Positions 55,099-63,556 of a DNA stretch of 64,000 nt are shown here, in pieces (position 1 is the stretch's first letter; the number at the start of each line of letters is the position of its first letter). This DNA comes from Pseudomonadales bacterium (GTDB lineage: Bacteria; Pseudomonadota; Gammaproteobacteria; Pseudomonadales; UBA5518). Below the pieces are notes generated by a model. It was not told the DNA's origin, did not search any database, and worked only from the letters and a program-made list of their open reading frames with translations. A program made the position numbers and the translations under genes. Location of the stretch: NCBI GenBank assembly GCA_024234165.1, contig JACKOP010000002.1, positions 310,001-374,000 of the forward strand. The letters run 5' to 3'.

Positions 55099-55755
55099 TC
55101 AGCGGACCGTTCCGCCAAGCAATGGCACGAAACGCACTGGTTCGATTTCGCGACTCTCGTGCCCATCCTCGGTACGGGTGACCACGGTCAGATGCTGCAC
55201 GCGCTCGTCACCAATAGGGATCACCATCCGGCCGCCGACCCGCAGTTGCTCGACCAACTGGACGGGAATGGCGCGCGGCGCGGCAGTGGTCAGAATGCCG
55301 TCGAACGGTGCGCGCGAAGGCCAGCCAGCAAAGCCATCTCCGTGGCGCAATGCCACGTTGTAGAGCTTCAGCTCACGCAGCCGGATCCGCGCGCGCTCCT
55401 GCAGTGCACGGATACGCTCCACCGAACACACGGCATCCACCAACTGCGCGAGTACCACCGTCTGATAACCGGATCCGGTGCCGATTTCGAGCACATTGCC
55501 CAGACGCCCGCCCGCAAGCAGCAGTTCGGTCATGCGTGCAACGACATAAGGCTGCGACAAGGTCTGGTTGAAGCCGATCGGCAGTGCGGCGTCCTCGTAC
55601 GCACGATGCGCCAGCGCCTCGTCGACGAACAGATGGCGTGGCGTGGTACGCAGGACTTCGAGCACCCGGATATCGCTGATCCCCTGCTCGAACAGCCGTT
55701 CGATCATCCGCGCGCGCGTGCGCTGCGAGGTCATTCCGATGCCATCGTGCTTCAT
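55099..55755 (-). CDS. pcm: Protein-L-isoaspartate O-methyltransferase
   Basis: Repairs isoaspartyl damage in ageing proteins using SAM. The 218-residue protein has LEIGTGSGYQTVVLAQLV near residue 90 and the PCMT-type RAYEDAALPIGFNQTLSQPYVVARM near 51, with the TLSQP signature. Its ATG overlaps the ispF stop (ATGA), so it is translated with ispF. The surE gene that usually precedes pcm is absent here. Confidence 0.94.
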   Translation of the reverse strand: MKHDGIGMTSQRTRARMIERLFEQGISDIRVLEVLRTTPRHLFVDEALAHRAYEDAALPIGFNQTLSQPYVVARMTELLLAGGRLGNVLEIGTGSGYQTVVLAQLVDAVCSVERIRALQERARIRLRELKLYNVALRHGDGFAGWPSRAPFDGILTTAAPRAIPVQLVEQLRVGGRMVIPIGDERVQHLTVVTRTEDGHESREIEPVRFVPLLGGTVR

Positions 55756-56243
55756 CCGGCCGCGTCCCTGGCTGCCGTGACCAGCAGCACCACTGCGTGT
55801 GCGGCGATGCCTTCGTGCCTCCCGACGAACCCCACGCTCTCGCTCGTGGTCGCCTTCACGTTCACATCGGCGTCGAGTGCATCCAGGTCCGCTGCGACAT
55901 TGGCTCGCATCGCCACGATGTGCGCAGCCAATCGCGGGCGTTCTGCGATGATCGTGACATCGGCATTGCCGAGCCGATAGCCGGCCGCACTCACCATGGC
56001 CATGCAGGCACGCAGCAAACCCCGACTGTCAGCGCCGCGAAAGCGCGGGTCGGAATCGGGGAAGTGTCGACCGATGTCGCCGGCTGCGATCGCACCAAGC
56101 AGGGCATCGCACAGCGCGTGCAGCGCGACATCGCCATCCGAGTGGGCAACGAGTCCGTGCGTGTGCGGGATCCGTACACCACAGAGGATCACCGAGTCAC
56201 CTTCGCCGAAGCGATGCACGTCGTATCCGTGACCGATTCTCAT
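55752..56243 (-). CDS. ispF: 2-C-methyl-D-erythritol 2,4-cyclodiphosphate synthase
   Basis: Fifth step of the MEP isoprenoid pathway. The 163-residue protein begins MRIGHGYDVHRF, with the zinc-binding DxH, and has GVRIPHTHGLVAHSDGDV and the conserved C-terminal KATTSESVGFVGRHEGIAAH. ATG 56243 overlaps the ispD stop (ATGA); an upstream in-frame ATG at 56300 lies inside ispD and adds residues foreign to the family. Confidence 0.95.
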   Translation of the reverse strand: MRIGHGYDVHRFGEGDSVILCGVRIPHTHGLVAHSDGDVALHALCDALLGAIAAGDIGRHFPDSDPRFRGADSRGLLRACMAMVSAAGYRLGNADVTIIAERPRLAAHIVAMRANVAADLDALDADVNVKATTSESVGFVGRHEGIAAHAVVLLVTAARDAAG

Positions 56244-56986
56244 CGCTGCGCCCCGTAACGGTTCAGGTGGAATTCGGCAAGCAACACGTCTTCGGGACAC
56301 GTGACCTTGATGTTGTCCTCGCTGCCGAGCAGCAACCGCGGACGCAAACCCAGTCGCTCGATCGCCATTGCTTCGTCGGTAGCTTCGACTCCAGCGCCGA
56401 TTGCCTCGTCAAGCGCGCGCTGGAGCAGGCCGAATCGGAACATCTGGGGTGTCTGCGCACGCCACAATGCCTCGCGGCCCAACGTAGCCGTCACGCGCTG
56501 CGCCTCATCGGCACGTTTCAGCGTATCGACCAACGGCACTGCCAGCAGGCCACCCACCGCATCGCAAGCCAGCTCGCGCACCATCGCCACGATTCGCTCC
56601 GGGCGCACGCAGGGCCGCGCCATGTCGTGCACCAGGACCCAGTCGTCGGGATCGGGTGTGACCGAGAAGCCACGCAGGGCATTCAGCACCGAAACGGCCC
56701 GTGTCGGACCACCGTCGACGACACGCACGCGCAAGCGAATCGGTGCCGGCAGCTTGCTCCAGTGTGAATCAGCGGGTGCAATGGCGACCACTATCTCGCG
56801 AATGCCCTTCACCGCGAGCAGCGCCGTGAGCGTGTGCACAGCCAGCGGCTTGCCGGCCAGCGGGAGGTACTGCTTGGGAGTCGCTCCACCCATGCGCGCG
56901 CCGCTGCCGGCCGCCGGAACCGCGACCCATACGGAGCCCTGCAAATGCGTGCCCTCGCTCTCGCTGCCCGGCATCGGTACGCTCAC
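56240..56986 (-). CDS. ispD: 2-C-methyl-D-erythritol 4-phosphate cytidylyltransferase
   Basis: Third step of the MEP pathway, attaching CMP to MEP. The nucleotidyltransferase loop AAGSGARMGGATPKQYLPLAGKPL begins near residue 25, the VLVHDMARPCV segment is near 117, and TDEAMAIERLG near 204. The first 15-18 residues before VWVAVPAAGSG are longer than usual, so the true start could be ATG 56974. It follows ftsB by three bases. Confidence 0.94.
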   Translation of the reverse strand: MSVPMPGSESEGTHLQGSVWVAVPAAGSGARMGGATPKQYLPLAGKPLAVHTLTALLAVKGIREIVVAIAPADSHWSKLPAPIRLRVRVVDGGPTRAVSVLNALRGFSVTPDPDDWVLVHDMARPCVRPERIVAMVRELACDAVGGLLAVPLVDTLKRADEAQRVTATLGREALWRAQTPQMFRFGLLQRALDEAIGAGVEATDEAMAIERLGLRPRLLLGSEDNIKVTCPEDVLLAEFHLNRYGAQR

Positions 56987-56989
56987 GGT

Positions 56990-57271
56990 TCAAGGCTTGA
57001 CCAGCAGATAAAAGGTTTCACCTTCGCGCACCATGCCGAGCTCCTCGCGAGCCATCTCCTCGACGCTGTCGAGACCGCTCTTGAATTCCTGCACCTCGAC
57101 CTCGAGACGCTGGTTACGCTCGCGCAGCGCCGTATTCCCCTGTCGATACGTGTCGATCTGCCGTTGCAGCGCGACCACCTCAGCCACGCTGCCCTGCCCG
57201 ACCCACAGCGCTGCCTGCAACGCAAGCAGCAGCAACGCGAGCCCGGCACTGACCCACTTCCACCGGATCAT
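56990..57271 (-). CDS. ftsB: Cell division protein FtsB
   Basis: Bitopic divisome protein of 93 residues that pairs with FtsL and FtsQ. One transmembrane helix (about residues 5-24, VSAGLALLLLALQAALWVG) is followed by a periplasmic coiled coil (VVALQRQIDTYRQGNTALRE and on) and the conserved EEMAREELGMVREGETFYLL. ATG 57271 is used. The order eno-ftsB-ispD-ispF is the usual gammaproteobacterial one. Confidence 0.93.
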   Translation of the reverse strand: MIRWKWVSAGLALLLLALQAALWVGQGSVAEVVALQRQIDTYRQGNTALRERNQRLEVEVQEFKSGLDSVEEMAREELGMVREGETFYLLVKP

Positions 57272-57319
57272 GCACGGGCTCCTGTGGAGGCGAGACACAT
57301 CCGGGATGTCTGCACCGGC

Positions 57320-58612
57320 TCAGCCGCGCCGAAGCTCGGCTCGACCACGGTACGGCGCACGTGCCCCAAGCTCGGTCTCGATGCGCAACAGCCGGTTGTA
57401 CTTCGCCACGCGGTCGGAGCGGCACAACGAGCCGGTCTTGATCTGGCCTGCAGCGGTACCGACTGCAAGATCCGCGATCGTCGTGTCCTCGGTCTCTCCG
57501 GAGCGGTGCGAGATCACCGCAGTGTAGCCGGCCCGGCGCGCCATTGCGATCGCATCCAGCGTCTCGCTGAGACTGCCGATCTGGTTGAACTTGATCAGGA
57601 TCGAGTTAGCGATTCCACGCTCGATGCCGGTAGCAAGTATCTTCGTATTGGTCACGAACAGGTCATCGCCGACCAGTTGCAGGCGCTGCCCCGCACGGCG
57701 GGTCAATTCGGCCCAGCCGTCCCAATCGCTCTCGTCCATCCCATCCTCGATCGACAGGATCGGGTAACGGCGTGCCAGCTCGTCGAGATACGCTGCAAAC
57801 CCGGCTGCGTCGAAACTCTTGCCCTCGCCAGCGAGCACATAGCGCCCGTCACGGTAGAACTCGGATGCAGCACAGTCGAGTGCCAGCGTCACGTCCTCGC
57901 CGATGCGATAGCCTGCCTTCGCAGTCGCACTGAGGATCGCTTCCAGCGCGGCCTCGTTCGATGGCAGGTTCGGTGCGAAGCCACCCTCGTCGCCGACCGC
58001 AGTTCCCAGACCCCGTTCGTGCAGCACCTTTTTCAGCGCATGGAAGATCTCTGCCCCACAACGCAGCGCCTCAGCAAAGCTCGGCGCACCGACCGGCTGG
58101 ATCATGAACTCCTGAATATCGACGTTGTTGTCCGCATGCTCGCCACCGTTGATGATGTTCATCATCGGCAGTGGCATCGAGTACTGGCCAGCGGTGCCGT
58201 TCAGTTCCGCGATATGCGCATAGAGTGGCAGGCCGCGCGCAACGGCCGCCGCCTTGGCCACCGCGAGCGACACTGCGAGGATTGCGTTGGCGCCGAGGTG
58301 TGACTTGTTTTCGGTGCCATCGGCCTCGATCATCGCACGGTCGACTCCGCGTTGATCGATGGCGTCGCGCCCGCGCAGCAGCGCGGCAATTTCACCGTTG
58401 ACCGCTGCCACTGCCTTCAGCACGCCCTTGCCGTTGTAGCGTGCAGCATCTCCGTCGCGCAGTTCCAGCGCTTCGCGCGAACCGGTGGATGCGCCGGAAG
58501 GCGCGCAGGCCGCGCCCACTGCCCCGCCGGCGAGCCGCACACTCGCCTCGACGGTCGGATTGCCGCGCGAATCCAGTACTTCGATGGCCTTCACTTCACT
58601 GATCGCAGACAT
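57320..58612 (-). CDS. eno: Enolase
   Basis: Interconverts 2-phosphoglycerate and phosphoenolpyruvate in glycolysis and gluconeogenesis; also part of the RNA degradosome in many gammaproteobacteria. The 430-residue protein has VLDSRGNPTVEASVRL near residue 11, the metal ligand region SIEDGMDESDWDGW near 286, and VISHRSGETEDTTIADLAVG near 365. ATG 58612 is preferred over 58624, whose ribosome-binding site would touch the start codon. Confidence 0.96.
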   Translation of the reverse strand: MSAISEVKAIEVLDSRGNPTVEASVRLAGGAVGAACAPSGASTGSREALELRDGDAARYNGKGVLKAVAAVNGEIAALLRGRDAIDQRGVDRAMIEADGTENKSHLGANAILAVSLAVAKAAAVARGLPLYAHIAELNGTAGQYSMPLPMMNIINGGEHADNNVDIQEFMIQPVGAPSFAEALRCGAEIFHALKKVLHERGLGTAVGDEGGFAPNLPSNEAALEAILSATAKAGYRIGEDVTLALDCAASEFYRDGRYVLAGEGKSFDAAGFAAYLDELARRYPILSIEDGMDESDWDGWAELTRRAGQRLQLVGDDLFVTNTKILATGIERGIANSILIKFNQIGSLSETLDAIAMARRAGYTAVISHRSGETEDTTIADLAVGTAAGQIKTGSLCRSDRVAKYNRLLRIETELGARAPYRGRAELRRG

Positions 58613-58669
58613 CTTGGGATCCATCTCCTGTCATCGATAATTCTTGTCAGCCGCCTGGGCACCCGGTGC

Positions 58670-59524
58670 TCAGCGGATCTCCAGTGCGGGCATCCGCTTC
58701 ACGAGTTCGTCGATCGCCTGCATCTGGGCGAGAAAACCGTCAAGGCGATCCAGCGGCAGCGCGCAGGGGCCGTCGCAGAGCGCGCGATCCGGATCGGGAT
58801 GCGCCTCGAGAAACAGCCCGGCGAGCCCCTGCGACATGCCGGCGCGTGCAAGTTCCACCACCTGCTGGCGGCGGCCGCCGGCTGAATCCGCACGCGCCCC
58901 CGGCATCTGCAGCGCATGCGTGACGTCGAAGATCACCGGGCACCCGAAGTGCTTCATGATGCCGAAGCCCAGCATGTCGACCACGAGATTGTTGTAACCG
59001 AAGCAGCTTCCGCGCTCGCACAGCATCAACTGTGTGTTGCCTGCCTCTTCGCACTTGCGCACGATGTGTCCCATTTCGTGCGGTGCCAGGAACTGTGCCT
59101 TCTTGATGTTGATCGGACGACCGGTGCGCGCCATCGCAACCACGAGATCGGTCTGGCGCGAGAGGAATGCCGGCAACTGGATCACGTCGCAGACCTCGGC
59201 AACCGCCGTGGCCTGCCACGGCTCGTGCACATCGGTGATCACCGGTACGCCGAACGTGCGCTTCACGTCCTCGAAGATCCTCAAGCCTTCTTCGAGACCC
59301 GGGCCACGAAACGAGGCAATCGACGAGCGATTGGCCTTGTCGTACGAGGCCTTGAAAACATAGGGGATGCCACGGCGCGCACAGAGCCGTACAAACGCGT
59401 CAGCGACCTGCAGCGCGAGCTCACGCGATTCGAGCACGTTCATGCCACCGAACAGCACGAATGGCCGGTCATTGGCAACCTCCAGCGCGGCGACGCGCAC
59501 CGTCCTGGCGACCGTCTCAGACAT
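58670..59524 (-). CDS. kdsA: 3-deoxy-8-phosphooctulonate synthase (KDO-8-P synthase)
   Basis: Condenses arabinose 5-phosphate with PEP for lipopolysaccharide core synthesis. The 284-residue protein shows KASYDKANRSSIASFRGPGL near 58, TDVHEPWQA near 94, and NIKKAQFLAPHEMG near 135. The presence of an LPS gene supports a Gram-negative outer membrane. Start ATG 59524 overlaps the pyrG stop by eight bases. Confidence 0.95.
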   Translation of the reverse strand: MSETVARTVRVAALEVANDRPFVLFGGMNVLESRELALQVADAFVRLCARRGIPYVFKASYDKANRSSIASFRGPGLEEGLRIFEDVKRTFGVPVITDVHEPWQATAVAEVCDVIQLPAFLSRQTDLVVAMARTGRPINIKKAQFLAPHEMGHIVRKCEEAGNTQLMLCERGSCFGYNNLVVDMLGFGIMKHFGCPVIFDVTHALQMPGARADSAGGRRQQVVELARAGMSQGLAGLFLEAHPDPDRALCDGPCALPLDRLDGFLAQMQAIDELVKRMPALEIR

Positions 59525-61157
59525 CGCGGCCATGCTCCGCGGCGTGGCGCACTGCAGCCTCGACGAAACCGCTGAACAGCGGGTGTCCGTCACGTGGCGT
59601 GGACGTGAATTCCGGATGGAACTGGCAGGCGACGAACCACGGGTGGTCAGCCAGCTCGATCACCTCGACCAACGTGTGATCCGCCGACCAGCCCGCCACA
59701 CGCAGACCTGCCGCCTGCAGCCGCGGCAGAAAATTGCCGTTGACTTCGTAGCGGTGGCGATGGCGCTCCTTGACTTCGGCACTGCCGTAGATCTGGCGTA
59801 CCCGCGACCCGTCCTCGAGGTGACAGCGCTGTGCACCGAGGCGCATGGTGCCACCCAGGTCCGACTCGCGACCACGCCGCTCGGTATTTCCGTCGGCGTT
59901 CATCCACTCGGTGATCAGTGCCACTACCGGATGTGCAGTCGGCGCATTGAACTCGGTGCTGTTCGCATCAGACATCCCGGCCACATTGCGCGCGAACTCG
60001 ATCACGGCCACCTGCAGCCCGAGACAGATCCCCAGATAGGGAATGCGGTTCCGGCGCGCGTAGCCAACGGTCTCGATCTTGCCCTCGATGCCACGCTCGC
60101 CGAACCCGCCTGGAACCAGGATCGCATCCACATCCGCGAGCACATCGGTCCCCTCGCGCGTGATCTGTTCGGAATCGATATAGCGCATTTCGATCCGCGT
60201 GCCGGTGCGGATGCCTGCATGCGTCAGCGCCTCGTTCAGCGACTTGTACGCATCGAGCAGCTCCATGTACTTGCCGACCATCGCAATCGTTGCGCGTCGG
60301 TGCGTGTGCAGCTTGCCGTCGACCACTGCCTGCCACTCATCCAGCTTCGCCGGTGGGCACTCCAGGCCGAGCTTCTCGACCACGATATCGTCCAGACCTT
60401 CGCTGTGCAGCAGGATCGGCAGGCGATAGATCATGTCGACGTCGGGCACCGCGATCACCGCACGCTCCTGTACGTCGGTGAACAGCGCGATCTTGCGTCG
60501 CGACGACTCGTCGATGGTCACCTCGGAACGGCAGAGCAGGATGTCGGGCTGCAGACCGATGGCGCGCATCTCCTTCACGGAGTGTTGCGTGGGCTTGGTC
60601 TTGGTCTCCCCGGCGGACCGGATGTAGGGTACCAGCGTCAGATGGATGAACAACGCACGCCCTGCACCAAGTTCACCGCGCAACTGGCGGCTTGCCTCGA
60701 GAAAGGGCTGCGACTCGATATCGCCAACCGTGCCACCGATCTCGACCAGCGCGACGTCGAAGCCTTCGGCACCGGCGAGGATGCGACGCTTGATCTCGTC
60801 GGTGATATGCGGAATCACCTGCACCGTCGCACCGAGGTAGTCGCCGCGGCGCTCGCGGCGCAGCACTTCCTCGTACACCTTCCCGGTCGTGAAGTTGTTG
60901 CGACACGTCATGCGGGTACGCACGAAGCGTTCGTAGTGGCCGAGATCGAGGTCCGTTTCGGACCCGTCGTCGGTCACGAACACTTCGCCGTGCTGGAACG
61001 GGCTCATCGTGCCAGGATCGACGTTGATGTATGGATCGAGCTTCAGCAGGGTCACCCGCAGGCCGCGGGCCTCCAGGATCGCCGCCAGCGACGCCGAAGC
61101 CAGCCCCTTGCCCAACGAGGATACGACCCCACCCGTGACGAATATCAAACGCGTCAT
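59517..61157 (-). CDS. pyrG: CTP synthase
   Basis: Makes CTP from UTP with glutamine-derived ammonia. The 546-residue protein has an N-terminal synthetase (TRLIFVTGGVVSSLGKG at the start) and a C-terminal class I glutaminase with PYLGICLGLQ near residue 376 and a late HPEFTSTPRDGHPLF. It leads the block pyrG-kdsA with eno 57 bp further on. The 300-bp gap upstream holds the second stem-loop repeat. Confidence 0.97.
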   Translation of the reverse strand: MTRLIFVTGGVVSSLGKGLASASLAAILEARGLRVTLLKLDPYINVDPGTMSPFQHGEVFVTDDGSETDLDLGHYERFVRTRMTCRNNFTTGKVYEEVLRRERRGDYLGATVQVIPHITDEIKRRILAGAEGFDVALVEIGGTVGDIESQPFLEASRQLRGELGAGRALFIHLTLVPYIRSAGETKTKPTQHSVKEMRAIGLQPDILLCRSEVTIDESSRRKIALFTDVQERAVIAVPDVDMIYRLPILLHSEGLDDIVVEKLGLECPPAKLDEWQAVVDGKLHTHRRATIAMVGKYMELLDAYKSLNEALTHAGIRTGTRIEMRYIDSEQITREGTDVLADVDAILVPGGFGERGIEGKIETVGYARRNRIPYLGICLGLQVAVIEFARNVAGMSDANSTEFNAPTAHPVVALITEWMNADGNTERRGRESDLGGTMRLGAQRCHLEDGSRVRQIYGSAEVKERHRHRYEVNGNFLPRLQAAGLRVAGWSADHTLVEVIELADHPWFVACQFHPEFTSTPRDGHPLFSGFVEAAVRHAAEHGRDV

Positions 61158-61320
61158 GCCTGGCCTTGAACGTGTCGAAACTGACTGGTCTGGACGCGGA
61201 GCGACGCCCCGCGAGGATGGGAGGCCACCTTATCAGAAAGCCCCCCGCACCTCAACGAAACAGCCCGGTTCGCAGCGAGCGTCGCAAGAGGCTCTCGAGT
61301 GGTGACATGGCCTGCGTGTG

Positions 61321-61430
61321 GCGACATCCCCGCACCGGTGGAACGCCGCAAATGCATCCCTGCAGGCTCGAGTGCCGCATCCCTGCGGCACATGTCCCCC
61401 GATACGGGGATGTCACCACACGCCTCGTGA
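61321..61430. repeat. Interspersed stem-loop element, copy 2
   Basis: Lies in the 300-bp gap between gap and pyrG. The core at about 61348-61393 matches copy 1 in 44 of 46 bases, including the 8-bp hairpin (61372-61379 with 61384-61391, loop TCCC). The outer stem is different in sequence but still perfectly paired: GACATCCCCG (61323-61332) with CGGGGATGTC (61405-61414). On the minus strand it would be the 3' untranslated region of gap or the leader of pyrG. Confidence 0.8.
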
Positions 61431-61457
61431 TGTCTCGCGACGCCCGCTGCGAACCGG

Positions 61458-62459
61458 CTATGACCAGGCGCGGAAGCGTTCGACCAGGTCACACACGCGC
61501 TGTGAATAGCCCCACTCGTTGTCGTACCAGCTCAGGCACTTCAGGAAACATCCACCACGCACCATCGTGAACGTGGCATCGAAGATCGAGGAATGCGGAT
61601 TGCCGATCACGTCCGAGGAGACCACCGGCTGCTCGGTGTACTGCAGGATCCCCGCGAGCTGCGCCGATGCGGCTGCCGCGGCCATCGCCCGGTTGACGTC
61701 GGCAGCACTGGCCTCGCGTTCGAGCTCGACGAACAGATCGACCACCGAGCCATCCGGGACCGGCACCCGCGAAGCGATCCCGTCGAGCCGCCCCTTCAGC
61801 GCCGGCAATACCTTGCCGACCGCACGGGCAGCACCCGTGGTGGTTGGAATGATGTTCTCTGCTGCCGCGCGGCTGCGCCTCCAGTCGGTATGTGGCACGT
61901 CAGCCAGACGCTGGTCGTTGGTATATGCATGCACCGTGTTGATCACACCTTCGACGATGCCGAAACGCTCGTGCAACACACGCGCGACCGGAGCCAGGCA
62001 GTTGGTGGTGCAACTCGCGTTCGAGACGATGCGATGCCCGGGCTGCAACCCCTCATCGTTGACACCGAGAACGATCGTATAGTCGATGTCGTCCTTCGCC
62101 GGCACGGTCAGGATCACGCGCCCGGCACCGGCGTCCAGGTGCTGCTGCAGTTCGGCACGCTTCTTGAATTTGCCAGTCGCCTCGATCACCACATCGACCT
62201 CGAGTTCGCGCCATGGCAACGCCGTCGGCTCCCTCTCGCCGAGCATGCGCGTGCGCCCGTTCGCCGTGACCAAGTGACTTTCTTCCAGCGCGAGCGCCCC
62301 CCGGAACGGCCCCATCACGGTGTCGTAACGAAGCAGATACAGCAGTGCCGCATCGTCGAAAACGTCGTTGATCGCCACCACCTCGACATCGGGACGACCA
62401 TTCAGGATGCGGAACACCGACCGTCCGATACGTCCGAATCCGTTGATTGCAACTCTCAT
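61458..62459 (-). CDS. gap: Glyceraldehyde-3-phosphate dehydrogenase, type I
   Basis: NAD-dependent GAPDH of 333 residues. The Rossmann motif GFGRIGR starts near residue 7, the catalytic cysteine is C150 in SNASCTTN, the catalytic histidine follows in NTVHAYTNDQ, and RVPVPDGSVVDL carries the phosphate-site arginine. ATG 62459 has AGGAG about ten bases upstream. It is 14 bp downstream of the cysteine-less paralogue, so the two are probably co-transcribed. Confidence 0.95.
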   Translation of the reverse strand: MRVAINGFGRIGRSVFRILNGRPDVEVVAINDVFDDAALLYLLRYDTVMGPFRGALALEESHLVTANGRTRMLGEREPTALPWRELEVDVVIEATGKFKKRAELQQHLDAGAGRVILTVPAKDDIDYTIVLGVNDEGLQPGHRIVSNASCTTNCLAPVARVLHERFGIVEGVINTVHAYTNDQRLADVPHTDWRRSRAAAENIIPTTTGAARAVGKVLPALKGRLDGIASRVPVPDGSVVDLFVELEREASAADVNRAMAAAAASAQLAGILQYTEQPVVSSDVIGNPHSSIFDATFTMVRGGCFLKCLSWYDNEWGYSQRVCDLVERFRAWS

Positions 62460-62473
62460 CACTGCTTTCTCCT

Positions 62474-63475
62474 TCAGGCCCGACCCGCGTACGTACGCAC
62501 CACATCGAGCACTCGGCAAGCATGCCCCAGCGTCTCGTACCAGCCCAGTGCCTTCAGCATGCGCTCGCCCGCGCGCTGGGTGCCGCGGGTGTCGAACAGC
62601 AGGGATTGCCTGCAACCTATCACGTCGGATGAAACGATCGGATCCTCCGCGATGCCGACCAGATCCGGGCGCACCGCCGCTGCGGCGCGCAACGCCTCGT
62701 TGACCTGTTCGGCGTCGGTGGCTGCGCGCAATACGCAGTTCAGATCGAGCAGCGAACCGTGCTGCACCGGCACGTTCAGCGCGCACCCGGAGAGCCGTCC
62801 CGCGAAACGTGGCAGCAACTGCTCGATGCAGGCCGCCGACGCGTTGTAGTTCGGAATGATGTTCTGCGCTGCGGAACGGCTGCGACGCTGGTCACCCTGC
62901 GCATAGTCCTGCAATGGCTGGTCACTGGTATACGCGTGGATGCTGGTCATCGCCGCGTACTCGACCCCCACCGCCCGGTCGATCGCATCGAGCAGCAGCG
63001 CCAGTGCATTGGTCGTCGGCGAACCCGCCGAGACCACCCGGTCTGCGGTGTCGGCATCCGCATCGTTGATCCCCGGAATCAGCACACGGTCGGGTTGCTC
63101 GGCGAGCGTTGCGTAGACGAGTCGCTGCCCGCCTGCAGCGAGTTGCGCCTCGGCGTGTACGCGCCGGCGGTAGCGGCCGGTCGCATCGACCACGCAGTCG
63201 ACACCGAACGCGTCCCACGGCACGTCGCCCGGTGCCACGAGCTGCAGCATGCGCGTGGAGAACGTCTCACCGTGCAGGTAGTTGCCTTCGCGTCGGCAGC
63301 TGAAACCGTCTTCGGCACCGGTTTCGAGCAGGTAATGCAGTACATCCGGCTTGCCGATGTCGGCGACCGCCACGATCTCGAGGTCGCCCGTTGCGGCCGC
63401 CAGGCGAAAGATCTGCCGCCCGATCTGTCCCAACCCCATCAGGCCGATGCGGTATCTGCGCGCCGTCTGTGGCAT
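62474..63475 (-). CDS. GAPDH-family paralogue lacking the catalytic cysteine
   Basis: Also 333 residues and colinear with the neighbouring GAPDH: GLMGLGQIGRQIF near 14, VVDATGRY near 96, TSIHAYTSDQ near 177 with the histidine kept, and RSRSAAQNIIPNYNASAACI near 195. The nucleophile segment reads SAGSPTTN, so Pro153 replaces the cysteine, and the arginine of RVPVP is Asn (NVPVQ). Phosphorylating GAPDH chemistry is therefore not expected. NAD and phosphorylated-ligand binding may remain. ATG 63475 follows GGAG by eight bases. Confidence 0.8.
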   Translation of the reverse strand: MPQTARRYRIGLMGLGQIGRQIFRLAAATGDLEIVAVADIGKPDVLHYLLETGAEDGFSCRREGNYLHGETFSTRMLQLVAPGDVPWDAFGVDCVVDATGRYRRRVHAEAQLAAGGQRLVYATLAEQPDRVLIPGINDADADTADRVVSAGSPTTNALALLLDAIDRAVGVEYAAMTSIHAYTSDQPLQDYAQGDQRRSRSAAQNIIPNYNASAACIEQLLPRFAGRLSGCALNVPVQHGSLLDLNCVLRAATDAEQVNEALRAAAAVRPDLVGIAEDPIVSSDVIGCRQSLLFDTRGTQRAGERMLKALGWYETLGHACRVLDVVRTYAGRA

Positions 63476-63556
63476 GTCGAATTCTCCGATTCCGGACAAA
63501 GGACGACCGCCTGCGGTTGCCCCGCCGACGGTCGCAGCATGTGGGATACGTTGAGG

